A DNA stretch of 64,000 nt from Frigoribacterium sp. PvP032 (GCF_017833035.1 NZ_JAFIBM010000001.1:2687762-2751761), one strand, 5' to 3'; counted from the first letter of the stretch, positions 51,318 through 61,344 are shown. The notes: generated by a model from the sequence alone, not told the origin. Translations and numbers: made by a program.

Positions 51318-52384
51318 CGGGTCCTCCGGGATTCTGCGACCAGCAGGCTGATCAGGTAGGCGCCGCCGATCACGAGCGTGACGAGGCCGACGGGCACGGG
51401 CGTGGTGGTGACGTGCTGGGCGACGACGTCGGCGACGAGCAGCAGCAGGCCGCCGACGAGGGCCGCGCCGAGCAGCGGGACCCCGGCCGAGCGCACGACG
51501 CGGCGGGCGAGCTGCGGAGCGGCGAGCGCGACGAAGATGATCGGCCCCGTGCTGGCCGTGACGACGGCGGTGAGCGCGACGGCGACCACGACGAGGGCTA
51601 GACGTGTGCCCTCGGCGCGGAGGCCGTGGGCGCGGGCCGCGTCGTCGCCGAGCTCGAGCTGGCGGAGGGGTCGAGCCAGGCCCGCGACGAGCAGGGCCAG
51701 CACCGCGATCAGCACGGCGGCGGGCACGAGCTGCGGCCAGCCCACGAGCGCGAGCGACCCGGCTCCCCAGAACGACGCGGACAGGGCGACCTCGGCCTGC
51801 GCGCGCAGCAGCAGCCAGCTGTTCACCGAGTGCAGCAGGGCCGTGACGGCGATCCCGACGATGATCAGCCGCAGCCCGTGCACCCCCTTGCGCCACGCGA
51901 GCAGGTAGACCACGAGCGCTGTCGCGAGGCCGCCGGCCAGCGCGCCGAGGGCCGTGCCGACGGCGGAGGCGGCGCCCGCGGTGATGACGAGGATCGCGCC
52001 GGTGTAGGCGCCGGTCGAGAAGCCGATCACGTCGGGCGAGCCGAGCGGGTTGCGGGTCAGCGACTGGAACACCGCCCCGGAGGCGCCCAGCGCGGCCCCG
52101 AACACGAGCGCGGCGAGGACGCGCGGCAGCCGCCACTGCAGCACGATCGTCGACGCGAAGCCGTCGCCGCCGAGCAGGGCGTGCAGCACCTCCGGCGGGC
52201 TGAGCGGGTAGTCGCCGAGGCCGAGGGCGAGCACGGCGACCACCACCGCCACGAGGGCGAGGACGGCCGTGGCGACGGCACGACGGCCGCGGGGCCGGAG
52301 GCGGGCGAGGCCGGAGCCGGGGCCGGGGCCCGGGGCCGGACCGGAGCCGGGTCGGAGACGGCTCCGCAGGTCGAGATCGCTCAT
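51314..52384 (-). CDS. Ferric-siderophore permease (FepG/FecD type)
   Basis: 356 residues. A Pro/Gly-rich N-terminal leader precedes about nine to ten membrane helices of the FecCD/BtuC family. Motifs: WRLPRVLAALVFGAALGASGAVFQSLTRNPLGSPDVIGFSTGA, GLRLIIVGIAVTALL, STGPIIFVALAAPQLARRVVRS. The 'RNPLGSPDVIG' type is the usual G subunit. ATG overlaps the upstream permease stop. Confidence 0.95.
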   Translation of the reverse strand: MSDLDLRSRLRPGSGPAPGPGPGSGLARLRPRGRRAVATAVLALVAVVVAVLALGLGDYPLSPPEVLHALLGGDGFASTIVLQWRLPRVLAALVFGAALGASGAVFQSLTRNPLGSPDVIGFSTGAYTGAILVITAGAASAVGTALGALAGGLATALVVYLLAWRKGVHGLRLIIVGIAVTALLHSVNSWLLLRAQAEVALSASFWGAGSLALVGWPQLVPAAVLIAVLALLVAGLARPLRQLELGDDAARAHGLRAEGTRLALVVVAVALTAVVTASTGPIIFVALAAPQLARRVVRSAGVPLLGAALVGGLLLLVADVVAQHVTTTPVPVGLVTLVIGGAYLISLLVAESRRTR

Positions 52385-53454
52385 CGCGCGCCACCCGTCA
52401 TGCGGCGGGCCACGACGATCAGCACGGGCGCCCCGATCGCGGCGGTCACCAGGCCGGCCGCGAGCTCGCCGGGAGGCGCGACGACCCGCCCCAGCACGTC
52501 CGCGAACAGCAGCAGCACCGGCCCCAGCAAGGCGCTGAGCCCGATCGTCCACGGCTGGCTGGCGCCGACGACGCCGCGCGCGGAGTGCGCGACCATCAGC
52601 CCCAGGAACGCGATCGGCCCGACCACGGCCGTCGCGCCTCCTGCGAGGAGGGTGACGACGACGAGGGCGGCCACGCGCACGAGGGGCACCGAGACCCCGA
52701 CGGAGGAGGCGTGGTCGTCGCCGAGGGACACCGCGTCGAGGGGACGCGAGACCAGCAGCGCGAGGACGATCCCGACCACGACGAAGGGGGCGACCGTCGC
52801 GACCGGGCCCCAGCCGCGGTCGGCGAGCGAGCCGACCTCCCAGGCGCGGACGGCGTCGAAGCGGCGCGGGTCGGCGAGCACGATCGAGGAGGTGATGCCG
52901 CTCAGCACGGCCCCCAGGGCGATGCCCGACAGCGTGAGCCGCGCGGGGCTGCCGCCCGACCGGCCGGCTCCCCCGACGAGCGAGACCGTCACGGCGGCGA
53001 GGGCCGCGCCGACGAACGAGAACCAGAGCCAGCCGCTCGCGGCGGTGACCCCGGCGAACCCGACGGCGATCGAGACGGCGAGCGCGCTGCCCGCCGTGAC
53101 GCCGAGGATGCCGGGGTCGGCGAGGGGGTTGCGCGTGACGGCCTGGACGACGGCGCCGGCCACCCCGAGGCCGGCCCCGGCCACGAGGGCCGCCGCAGTG
53201 CGGGGCAGGCGCAGGTCGAGCACCGCGGCGACGTCGGCGGGCGCGACGCCGGCCGGTGCGGCGCCGCCGGGCAGCAGCCCGCCCAGCACCCTGACCACGT
53301 CGCCGAGCGCGACGGGACGGGCGCCGACGGCGAGGCTGAGGAGGAGCGCGACCGCGAGCAGGACGGCGGCGACGACGAGGCCCGCGACCCTCCGGCGGGT
53401 CCGGGCGGCGGCCCGCGGGGCCCGGACGACGCCGGGCGGGGTGGTGGTCGCCAT
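52381..53454 (-). CDS. Ferric-siderophore permease (FepD/FecC type)
   Basis: 357 residues. FecCD motifs LRLPRTAAALVAGAGLGVAGAVVQAVTRNPLADPGILGVTAGSALAV, GGSPARLTLSGIALGAVLSG, VGPIAFLGLMVAHSARGVVG. The 'RNPLADPGILG' variant is the D-subunit form. The ATG at 53454 lies 5 nt from a DtxR/IdeR box, so repression by iron would block this operon directly. Divergent from the binding-protein gene. Confidence 0.95.
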   Translation of the reverse strand: MATTTPPGVVRAPRAAARTRRRVAGLVVAAVLLAVALLLSLAVGARPVALGDVVRVLGGLLPGGAAPAGVAPADVAAVLDLRLPRTAAALVAGAGLGVAGAVVQAVTRNPLADPGILGVTAGSALAVSIAVGFAGVTAASGWLWFSFVGAALAAVTVSLVGGAGRSGGSPARLTLSGIALGAVLSGITSSIVLADPRRFDAVRAWEVGSLADRGWGPVATVAPFVVVGIVLALLVSRPLDAVSLGDDHASSVGVSVPLVRVAALVVVTLLAGGATAVVGPIAFLGLMVAHSARGVVGASQPWTIGLSALLGPVLLLFADVLGRVVAPPGELAAGLVTAAIGAPVLIVVARRMTGGAR

Positions 53455-53459
53455 GCAGA

Positions 53460-53478
53460 TGAGCTTAGGCTAACCTCA
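53460..53478. promoter_or_regulatory. IdeR/DtxR iron box between siderophore permease and binding-protein genes
   Basis: TGAGCTTAGGCTAACCTCA matches 16 of 19 consensus positions. It is placed between divergent genes (53454 minus, 53537 plus) and can regulate both. It is the second such box in the window. Confidence 0.88.
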
Positions 53479-53536
53479 CCTGGGTCTCGCCCCGACGCGA
53501 GCCAGCACCCCGCCCCCGAATCCCGAGGACACCCCC

Positions 53537-54541
53537 ATGCGCTCCCCCGTCACCCTCGTCGCCGTCCTGGCCGCCTCCTCCCTCGCCCTCGTCGGCTGCT
53601 CCGCCGGCACCGGCAGCTCCGACGACGCGGCCACCAGCGGCCCCAGCGTCGCCGCCGGCACGTTCCCCGTCAGCGTCGACACCAAGTTCGGCGAGGTCAC
53701 GATCGACCAGCAGCCGAAGCGCGTCGTCGCCCTCGGCTGGGGCGACGCCGAGACGGCGCTCGCCCTCGGCGTGCAGCCGGTCGGCGCCTCCGACTGGCTC
53801 GCGTTCGGCGAGGAGGCCGACGGCGTCGGCCCCTGGGCCCAGGGCCTGTACGACCAGTCGCCCGAGATCATCGGCACCCTCGAGCCCTCCTACGAGGCGA
53901 TCGCGGCGCTCGAGCCCGACCTCATCCTCGACACCAAGGGCTCCGGCGAGCAAGACCGCTACGACCGCCTGTCGAGCATCGCGCCGACCGTCGGCGTGCC
54001 CGAGGGCGGCGACAACTACCTCACCGACTTCGAGGACCAGCTCGACCTCGTCTCGACCGCCCTCGGACTCGAGGACGAGGGCGACCGCCTCGTCGACGAG
54101 AGCGAGTCGGCCGTCGAGGCCATCGCCCAGGCGCACCCCGAGTGGGACGGCCTGACCGTCACCGCCGCCACCAAGACCAGCGAGGGCTGGGGCGCCTACG
54201 TCGAGGGCAGCGAGCGCGTCGACCTGCTCGAGGAGCTCGGCTTCGAGCAGAACCCCGCGATCGCGGCCCTGACGCCGAACTCGGGCGGCTTCTCGGTGAC
54301 GATCTCGTCCGAGCAGCTCGACGTGATCGACGCGGACGTCATCGTCGCGTTCCCGATCTACATCGACACGACCGAGATCACCGACGACCCGCAGTGGAAG
54401 GCCGTGCCCGCCGTGCAGGCCGGCCACGACCTCGTCATCGACGGCGACGTCTCGGCCGCGTACTCGCTGAGCAGCGCCCTCTCGCGCCAGTACGCCCTCG
54501 ACCAGCTCGTGCCGCTGCTCGAGACCGCGACCCAGAGCTGA
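53537..54541 (+). CDS. Ferric-siderophore-binding lipoprotein
   Basis: 334 residues. Signal peptide with lipobox LALVGC (C21), Ser/Gly/Asp linker, then a FecB/FhuD-like fold. TIDQQPKRVVALGWGDAETALALGV, GTLEPSYEAIAALEPDLILDTKG, and LDVIDADVIVAFPIYIDTTEI are typical. Binds the ferric siderophore outside and hands it to the permeases across the divergent promoter. Followed 15 nt later by a siderophore-interacting protein gene. Confidence 0.95.
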   Translation: MRSPVTLVAVLAASSLALVGCSAGTGSSDDAATSGPSVAAGTFPVSVDTKFGEVTIDQQPKRVVALGWGDAETALALGVQPVGASDWLAFGEEADGVGPWAQGLYDQSPEIIGTLEPSYEAIAALEPDLILDTKGSGEQDRYDRLSSIAPTVGVPEGGDNYLTDFEDQLDLVSTALGLEDEGDRLVDESESAVEAIAQAHPEWDGLTVTAATKTSEGWGAYVEGSERVDLLEELGFEQNPAIAALTPNSGGFSVTISSEQLDVIDADVIVAFPIYIDTTEITDDPQWKAVPAVQAGHDLVIDGDVSAAYSLSSALSRQYALDQLVPLLETATQS

Positions 54542-54556
54542 CCTGAGGAGTCCCCC

Positions 54557-55477
54557 GTGACCGACGCCGCCGCCTCCTCCGCACCCGCCGCCGCCACGCC
54601 CGTCGCGCCTGCCGCTGCAGCCGGCAGCGCTGCGACCCGGCCTGCTCGCCCGGTGCGCGCCCAGCACGTGTTCGTGGTCGAGCGCACCGAGCGCCTGTCG
54701 CCGCACCTCGTGCGGGTGCACCTCGGCGGCGAGGCGTTCGACGGGTTCGTCGAGGCCGGGGCAGATCAGCTGGCGGCCACCGACCGGTACGTGAAGCTGC
54801 TGCTGCCCCCGCGTCCCCACCTGGGGCTCCAGCCGCCGTTCGACCTCGACGAGCTGCGCGGACGCCTCGCGGCGGACGAGCTGCCGGTGCGTCGTACGTA
54901 CACGATCCGCTCGGTCGACGCCGACGCCCGCACGATCGCCGTCGACTTCGTGGTGCACGGCGACGAGGGCGTCGCCGGGCCGTGGGCGCTCGCTGCCCGG
55001 CCCGGCGACCTGCTGCAGATGTCGAGCCCCGGCGGGCTCTGGTCGCCGTCGGACGACCCGGACCTGCCCGACCTGCTGCTCGGCGACGACTCGGCCGTGC
55101 CCGCGATCGCCTCAGCGCTCGAGTCGATGGGACCGGACGCACGCGGTCTGGCGTTGATCGAGGTCGAGGGCCGCGCCGACGAGCTCGAGCTCGCCCGGCC
55201 GGAGGGGGTCGAGCTCCGCTGGCTGCACCGCGCGGGAGCTCGTCCGGGAAGCGCGCTGCTGACGGCCCTGCGGGGCCTCGAGCCGCCGACGACGCCGCTG
55301 CGGGCCTTCGCACACGGCGAGCGAGGCGCCATGAAGGAGGCGCGGGTCGTCCTGCACGACACCTGGGGCCTCGACCGGTCGTCGCTGTCGCTCAGCGCCT
55401 ACTGGGCGCTCGGTCGCGTCGAGGATGCGTTCCAGGCCGAGAAGCGCGAGCCCGTCGGGGCGCTGTTCGCCGACTGA
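54557..55477 (+). CDS. Siderophore-interacting protein, FAD-dependent ferric reductase
   Basis: 306 residues, GTG. A 35-residue Ala/Pro leader is followed by the SIP FAD-binding domain (RYVKLLLPP, LPVRRTYTIRSVDADARTIAVDFVVHGDEGVAGPWA) and the NAD(P)H/C-terminal domain (GDDSAVPAIASALESM, HGERGAMKEARVVL, YWALGRVEDAF). RxYTxR (RRTYTIR) is the flavin motif. Reduces and releases iron from imported siderophores in the cytosol. Cotranscribed with the binding protein. Confidence 0.93.
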   Translation: MTDAAASSAPAAATPVAPAAAAGSAATRPARPVRAQHVFVVERTERLSPHLVRVHLGGEAFDGFVEAGADQLAATDRYVKLLLPPRPHLGLQPPFDLDELRGRLAADELPVRRTYTIRSVDADARTIAVDFVVHGDEGVAGPWALAARPGDLLQMSSPGGLWSPSDDPDLPDLLLGDDSAVPAIASALESMGPDARGLALIEVEGRADELELARPEGVELRWLHRAGARPGSALLTALRGLEPPTTPLRAFAHGERGAMKEARVVLHDTWGLDRSSLSLSAYWALGRVEDAFQAEKREPVGALFAD

Positions 55478-55500
55478 CGCCGTCGGCGCCCACCGTCCAC

Positions 55501-55560
55501 ACCCTTCGGAACCGCCGAGACCCTCCTGCGCGCAGGAGGGTCTCGGCGGTTCCGGAGGGT
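55501..55560. terminator. 60-bp nearly perfect palindrome after the siderophore genes
   Basis: The inner 46 bp (55508-55553) are perfectly self-complementary around CCTGCGCGCAGG, and ACCCTTC/GGAGGGT extend it with one mismatch. It lies 24 bp beyond the stop at 55477. It would form one of the strongest hairpins in the window and could terminate both directions. Confidence 0.8.
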
Positions 55561-55601
55561 CCCGACGGGACAGGCCCGGCTGCCGGCCGGCGACGGCAGC
55601 G

Positions 55602-55688
55602 CTAGGAGGCCGTGGGCTCGCGGAGCACGCGGCGGACGAGGTCCACGAGCGCCTCGGGCGGCAGTGCCGCCAGCTCGGCGGCGGTCAC
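55602..55688 (-). CDS. 28-residue ORF coupled to the preceding one
   Basis: GTG start overlapping the stop of the 34-residue ORF (GTGA). The product MTAAELAALPPEALVDLVRRVLREPTAS would be an amphipathic helix. No family recognised. It may be a real translationally coupled peptide, or the second half of a single about 62-residue gene split by one frameshift. Codon use is GC-rich as in neighbouring genes. Confidence 0.35.
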   Translation of the reverse strand: MTAAELAALPPEALVDLVRRVLREPTAS

Positions 55689-55789
55689 GCGGCGTCCTGG
55701 GCGGAGATCAGCGAGATGACGTCGATGGCCTCGGTCGCGACGGACAGGTGGTCGACGGCGGGGACGGGAGTGAACGGGGACTGGGTCAC
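55685..55789 (-). CDS. 34-residue ORF, unknown
   Basis: GTG with GAGAGG 7 nt upstream. The product runs MTQSPFTPVPAVDHLSVATE, then AIDVISLISAQDAA. A proline-rich start and a short hydrophobic-acidic helix; no cysteine, no signal peptide. The stop overlaps the next start. Not similar to anything I recognise. It follows the 80-residue ORF on the same strand after about 140 nt. Confidence 0.4.
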   Translation of the reverse strand: MTQSPFTPVPAVDHLSVATEAIDVISLISAQDAA

Positions 55790-55930
55790 GGTGGTGCCTC
55801 TCGGGTGAGGGGAGCTGAGGGGGCGGCCACGACGCCGGGGTGGCGGGTCGGGGCCGAGAGCGTCGCGGTGGCGACGGCCGGGCGGTGCCGGCGGGAGGAG
55901 CCGTCGTCCGGACGGACGACGACGGGGGCG

Positions 55931-56173
55931 CTACGCGCCGGGCGTGGCGAAGAAGTCGCCGTAGGTCAGCTCGGCCGTGGCGACCGGGACTGCGGGGCGG
56001 GACGCCCTAGCGCCACGCCGGTAGGAGCCGATGCGCACGGGCACGGCGCCGGGGGCGGTGGTGTAGCTGCTCGTCCCGCGGGGAGCGAGCGACGAGCGGG
56101 TCGCCGGTGCGGGCACCTCACGGACGTGGAGGAGCGTGCGGGCGGCAGTTCGGACAGGATCGATGATCGTCAT
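55931..56173 (-). CDS. 80-residue basic protein with internal SY/AVPV repeats, unknown
   Basis: ATG start without a ribosome site; a TTGACG (56210-56215) and a TCAGAT-like box (56188-56193) may give a nearly leaderless transcript. Sequence features: MTIIDPVRTAARTLLHVREV, then SSYTTAPGAVPVRIGSYRRG and RPAVPVATAELTYGDFFATPGA, which show a repeated A-V-P-V and S/T-Y pattern. Rich in Arg, Ala and Pro, with no Cys, Trp or membrane segment; probably unstructured. Codon use strongly suggests coding. Downstream of a MarR gene on the same strand. Function unknown. Confidence 0.6.
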   Translation of the reverse strand: MTIIDPVRTAARTLLHVREVPAPATRSSLAPRGTSSYTTAPGAVPVRIGSYRRGARASRPAVPVATAELTYGDFFATPGA

Positions 56174-56401
56174 GGGACACGGCCGTGATCTGAGGCGTAG
56201 CTGGCCTCGCGTCAACCGGGTGCACAGCGCCCCGCGAAGGACCACCAGGATGTTGGCGGCGTATCGGCGGAGGGCGCCGGAGGGGAAGATCCGGTACCCC
56301 GAAGGTATGCCCCAGCGACGGCTGTACCTAATGCACGAAGCTAATCGAGCGAGGAACATCGCAAAGCGGATAGACCACGAGCCGGCCGTCGCGCAGACCG
56401 C

Positions 56402-56995
56402 TCAGGAGGCGGCGGGCCCGGCGTCGAGGATCTCGGCGACCGCGTCGAGCAGCGTCGTCAGCCGCGTCCGCTCCCTGGTCGAGAGGGTCGCGGCCAGCTC
56501 GGCCAATGCCCGGTCCGCCTCCCGGGTGGCGTTCTCGAGCAGCTCGCAGGTGCTCGGCGTGAGGCTGAGGATGCGCTGCCGCCCGTCGGCCGGGTCGTCG
56601 GTGCGCAGCACGTGGCCCAGGGCGACGAGCCGGTCGACGATGATCGTGGCCGCCGCGCTGGTGACGCCCAGCTGGTGGGCGATGTCCTTCGCGTGGGCGT
56701 TCGTGCCCTTGGCCTCGCAGTGCTGGATCAGCGTCACGGCGGCCAGGTCGTTGCCGCTCAGGTCGAGCTGCTGACGGAGCTGCAGGGCGAAGGCGATGTC
56801 CGCGTCGCGGACCCGGCGCATCCGGGCCAGGATCTCGCTCGCGGCGTCGGTCGGCGCTCGCTCCTCGAGGAGCGGCATGCCGGTGCCGACCACCTGGGCG
56901 TTCCGCAGGGCGGGCTGGGAGTCGTCGGGCCCCTCCTGGGCGTCGGGGGCCTGGGGCGGGAGGGTGTCGGCGGCGTGCGGTGCGGGGGTGGCCAT
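56402..56995 (-). CDS. MarR-family regulator with long disordered N-terminus
   Basis: 197 residues from ATG at 56995, preceded by GAGG. A GTG at 57043 is the alternative and would add 16 residues. The first about 60 residues are Pro/Ala/Asp-rich. The MarR core then shows LSGNDLAAVTLIQHCEAKGTNAHAKDIAHQLGVTSAAATIIVDRLVALGHVLRTDDPADGRQRILSLT with the wing DDPADGRQR. A TGACTGG...CCAGTCA inverted repeat lies just upstream (57052-57075) and is a candidate autoregulatory site. Followed by unrecognised small genes on the same strand. Confidence 0.88.
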   Translation of the reverse strand: MATPAPHAADTLPPQAPDAQEGPDDSQPALRNAQVVGTGMPLLEERAPTDAASEILARMRRVRDADIAFALQLRQQLDLSGNDLAAVTLIQHCEAKGTNAHAKDIAHQLGVTSAAATIIVDRLVALGHVLRTDDPADGRQRILSLTPSTCELLENATREADRALAELAATLSTRERTRLTTLLDAVAEILDAGPAAS

Positions 56996-57051
56996 GACGG
57001 CCTCGCTTCTGGGTGTCGGTGCTCGCGAGAGGGGAGTCTCCACGACAGACC

Positions 57052-57075
57052 TGACTGGCGCAGCTCACCCAGTCA
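57052..57075. promoter_or_regulatory. Candidate MarR operator
   Basis: TGACTGG (57052-57058) and CCAGTCA (57069-57075) form a 7-bp inverted repeat with 10-nt spacing, about two helical turns between centres. On the minus strand the distal arm reads TTGACT, a possible -35 box for the MarR gene. Confidence 0.5.
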
Positions 57076-57116
57076 ACACCCCCGGAGCTCCCGACGCGGA
57101 CCGGCGGGGGCGAGAC

Positions 57117-58742
<1,626 letters not shown>

Positions 58743-59129
58743 CCGACGATCATCCCAGGGCGGAGGGGCGACGAGGGGCGCAGGAGGCGCGGGCCGCGTC
58801 CGCGAGGCCCCTCACGACTGCGCGAAACGGACAGGCCGTCGTCCGGGCGCGCCGCGCAGAAAGCCCTGGTGGCGCCGCGACGCTAGACGCTCTACCTAAT
58901 TCGGGGGCTGTGACCAGGGCTTTTGTGATTCGCGAACTCAGGCGGAGCGTCGTACCGTGAGGGCAGGCCGGGACGTCGTGAACCCCCGGTCAGGTGTCTC
59001 GCGGAGCGTCGATGAGCTTCACGGCAGGGCTGCGCTCCCGAGGCACCACTCCCCCGACGACCAGGCCGGTCACGGTCTCGGTCGATCGATCAGGCGCGGT
59101 CGATCAGGCGCGGTCGATCAAGCCCGGCC
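58743..59129. other. Intergenic region, 387 nt, no gene supported
   Basis: Lies between the start of the ABC-F gene and the end of a small membrane-protein gene, both on the minus strand, so it probably contains the ABC-F promoter. It has a local AT-richer patch (58890-58945). The GCAGGAGGCGCG 12-mer occurs at 58780-58791. Two overlapping plus-strand ORFs starting near 58957 and 58994 lack the codon bias or composition of real genes. Confidence 0.5.
59088..59129. repeat. 14-bp tandem repeat, three units
   Basis: GATCAGGCGCGGTC occurs at 59088-59101 and 59102-59115, then a diverged unit GATCAAGCCCGGCC at 59116-59129. It abuts the stop codon of the small membrane-protein gene at 59130. Confidence 0.8.
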
Positions 59130-59291
59130 TCAGCGGCCGGTGCGGTAGCCCGAGGCCGGGCCGGGACGGCCCTTCGCGGCGGCGCGGCGCTCGAGCACGC
59201 CCGACAGGACGGGCGTGACCAGGGCGATGACGATCCCGACGATCACCACCACGGATCCGAGGACGATCAGGGCGATGATGAAGGACTCCAT
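59130..59291 (-). CDS. 53-residue single-pass membrane protein, unknown function
   Basis: ATG with GAGGAGG about 9 nt upstream. The product starts [21 protein letters not shown], a membrane helix that continues as [19 protein letters not shown] and ends in a short Gly/Arg tail. Similar small helix-plus-basic-tail proteins are frequent in actinobacteria, but no function can be assigned. Divergent from msrA. Confidence 0.7.
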   Translation of the reverse strand: MESFIIALIVLGSVVVIVGIVIALVTPVLSGVLERRAAAKGRPGPASGYRTGR

Positions 59292-59401
59292 GTCCCGATC
59301 CTCCTCGGGGCGAGGCAGCGACGCAAGCTCCGGGGCACAGACTGCACGCCGTGCACAGCCAGCACTCGGCCCGGCCACACGGCACTGTCGGACGTCGGGC
59401 G

Positions 59402-59407
59402 TAGATT
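59402..59407 (+). promoter_or_regulatory. -10 element of a leaderless promoter for msrA
   Basis: TAGATT ends 7 nt before the ATG at 59415, without a ribosome-binding site, consistent with other leaderless promoters in the window. Confidence 0.6.
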
Positions 59408-59414
59408 CCCCAGC

Positions 59415-59969
59415 ATGAACGACATCGCACCCGACGCCTCCCCCTCCACCGGCACCACCGAGCGAGCGGTCCTCGCCGGCGGCTGCTTCTGGGGCGCGCA
59501 GCAGCTGCTCCGTCGTCGACCCGGCATCGTCTCGAGCCGCGTCGGCTACTCGGGCGGCCACACCCCGAACGCCACCTACCGCAACCACGCCGGCCACGCC
59601 GAGGCCGTCGAGATCGTCTTCGACCCCTCGGTGATCAGCTACCGCGAGCTGCTCGAGTTCTTCTTCCAGATCCACGACCCGTCGACGAAGGACCGCCAGG
59701 GCAACGACATCGGCGACAGCTACCGCTCGGCGATCTTCTACACGTCGGACGAGCAGCGCGCGACCGCGCTCGACACCATCTCCGACGTCGACGCCTCCGG
59801 CCTCTGGCCCGGCAAGGTCGTCACCGAGGTCGAGGCCGTCGGCGACTTCTGGGAGGCGGAGGAGGAGCACCAGGACTACCTGGAGAAGCTCCCCAACGGC
59901 TACACCTGCCACTTCGTGCGCCCGGGCTGGGTGCTGCCGAAGCGCGAGCAGGAGTCCGTCGCGAGCTGA
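59415..59969 (+). CDS. msrA: Peptide-methionine (S)-S-oxide reductase
   Basis: 184 residues. Catalytic [11 protein letters not shown] with C24. The family core includes [48 protein letters not shown], and the acidic-aromatic [16 protein letters not shown]. Repairs S-methionine sulfoxide in proteins with thioredoxin. No C-terminal resolving Cys except in YTCHF (near residue 167). No MsrB fusion. Starts without a leader. Confidence 0.96.
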   Translation: MNDIAPDASPSTGTTERAVLAGGCFWGAQQLLRRRPGIVSSRVGYSGGHTPNATYRNHAGHAEAVEIVFDPSVISYRELLEFFFQIHDPSTKDRQGNDIGDSYRSAIFYTSDEQRATALDTISDVDASGLWPGKVVTEVEAVGDFWEAEEEHQDYLEKLPNGYTCHFVRPGWVLPKREQESVAS

Positions 59970-60066
59970 TCTCGCTCGTGGCCTGACGGCGATGCGCGGC
60001 ACCGCCTCTCGGGGTGACGACGAGGGCGGCGACGACGAGGGCGGCAGCACCTGGTAAGCAGGGTGC

Positions 60067-61275
60067 ATGCCCCTCGACGTCGCCGCCCTCCGCTCTGCCT
60101 ACCCGTCCCTCTCTTCGGGCATCGCCCACTTCGACGGACCGGGCGGCACCCAGACGCCGCGGGTCGTCGGCGAGGCGATCCTCGCCGCGATGACCGGCCC
60201 CACGTCGATCCGCGGCACGAGCACCGTCTCCGAGCGCAACAGCGAGTCGACGGTGCAGGCGTTCCGCGCCGCCTACGCCGACTTCCTCGGCGTCCCGTCG
60301 GCGGGAGTCGTGCACGGACGCAGCGCCACGCAGCTCACCTACGACTTCGCGCGCCACCTGTCGGCGTCGTGGGGTCCCGGCGACGAGGTCGTCGTCTCGC
60401 GCCTCGACCACGACGCGAACATCCGGCCCTGGATCCAGGCCGCCGAGGCCGTCGGGGCGACCGTGAACTGGATCGAACTCGACCCCGCGACGGGCGAGCT
60501 CGACCTCGAGTCGGTCGCCGTCGCGATCACCGGCCGCACGCGTCTCGTCGCGGTGACCGCCGCCTCCAACCTGCTCGGCACGCAGCCCCCGGTCGCGGCC
60601 ATCGCCGACCGGGCGCACGCCGTCGGCGCCCTCGTCTGGGTCGACGCGGTGCACTTCGCCGCGCACGAGCTGGTCGACCGGGCCGCGCTCGGCGCCGACT
60701 TCGTCGTCTGCTCGCCCTACAAGTTCGCGGGTCCGCACTGCGGCGTGCTCGGCGCGGACCCCGAGCTGCTCGAGAGCCTCCGGCCGGCGAAGCTGCTGCC
60801 GTCGACCGACGTGGTACCCGAGCGCTTCGAGTTCGGCACGCTCCCCTACGAGCAGCTCGCCGGGGCGACGGCCGCGGTCAACTTCCTGGCCGGCATCGCA
60901 CCCGGGGACGCGACCGGGCGCAGGGAGTCGCTGGCCGCCTCCTTCGCCGCCGTGCACGAGCACGAGACGGCGCTGCGCGTCGCGCTGGAGGAGCGGCTCG
61001 CGCGGGTGCCCGGCCTCACGGTGCGCTCACGGGCGGCTCGCCGAACGCCCACGCTCTACGTGACGATCGAGGGCCGCTCGATGCGCGAGCTCGCCGCGCA
61101 CCTCGCGACGCGCGACGTGCTGGCGCCGGCAGGCCACTTCTACGCGATCGAGGCGTGGCAGGCGATGGGCCTCGACGACGAGACGACCGGCCTGCGCGTC
61201 GGCCTGGCGCCGTACACGGACCAGTCCGACGTCGACCGCCTCGTCGCCGGCGTCGAGGAGTTCGTCGCGGGCTGA
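60067..61275 (+). CDS. Cysteine-desulfurase-like PLP aminotransferase (VC1184 family)
   Basis: 402 residues. Class V PLP fold: HFDGPGGTQTPRVVGEAIL at the N-terminus, RLDHDANIRPWIQAAEAVGA, WVDAVHFAAHELVDRAALGADFVVCSPYKFAGPHCGVLG with the PLP lysine K219. It belongs to the 'cysteine desulfurase-like' group (TIGR01976, VC1184) rather than IscS/SufS; the mobile Cys loop typical of those enzymes is not obvious. No suf or isc genes adjoin. Activity uncertain. Confidence 0.88.
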   Translation: MPLDVAALRSAYPSLSSGIAHFDGPGGTQTPRVVGEAILAAMTGPTSIRGTSTVSERNSESTVQAFRAAYADFLGVPSAGVVHGRSATQLTYDFARHLSASWGPGDEVVVSRLDHDANIRPWIQAAEAVGATVNWIELDPATGELDLESVAVAITGRTRLVAVTAASNLLGTQPPVAAIADRAHAVGALVWVDAVHFAAHELVDRAALGADFVVCSPYKFAGPHCGVLGADPELLESLRPAKLLPSTDVVPERFEFGTLPYEQLAGATAAVNFLAGIAPGDATGRRESLAASFAAVHEHETALRVALEERLARVPGLTVRSRAARRTPTLYVTIEGRSMRELAAHLATRDVLAPAGHFYAIEAWQAMGLDDETTGLRVGLAPYTDQSDVDRLVAGVEEFVAG

Positions 61276-61290
61276 CGCCCTGACGACCGC

Positions 61291-61344
61291 GAACCGGCAC
61301 GTACTGCTCTGCGGGCTGGGCCCAGGAGCAGTTCGCGCCGGTTC
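61291..61344. terminator. Imperfect hairpin between convergent genes
   Basis: GAACCGGCACGTACTGCTC (61291-61309) is matched, 17 of 19, by the complement of 61326-61344. Loop of 16 nt. Located between convergent cysteine-desulfurase-like and histone-like genes, so likely a bidirectional terminator. Confidence 0.65.

Noticed and set aside
55602-56173. Lanthipeptide or lasso precursor
   Set aside because: No cysteines, no leader motif and no modification enzymes nearby.
58860-58960. Possible tRNA or small RNA in the AT-richer patch
   Set aside because: No cloverleaf or T-loop GGTTCGA-type sequence can be formed.
58957-59218. Short plus-strand ORFs in the gap upstream of msrA
   Set aside because: No ribosome site at a sensible distance, biased composition, overlap with repeats and the small membrane gene.
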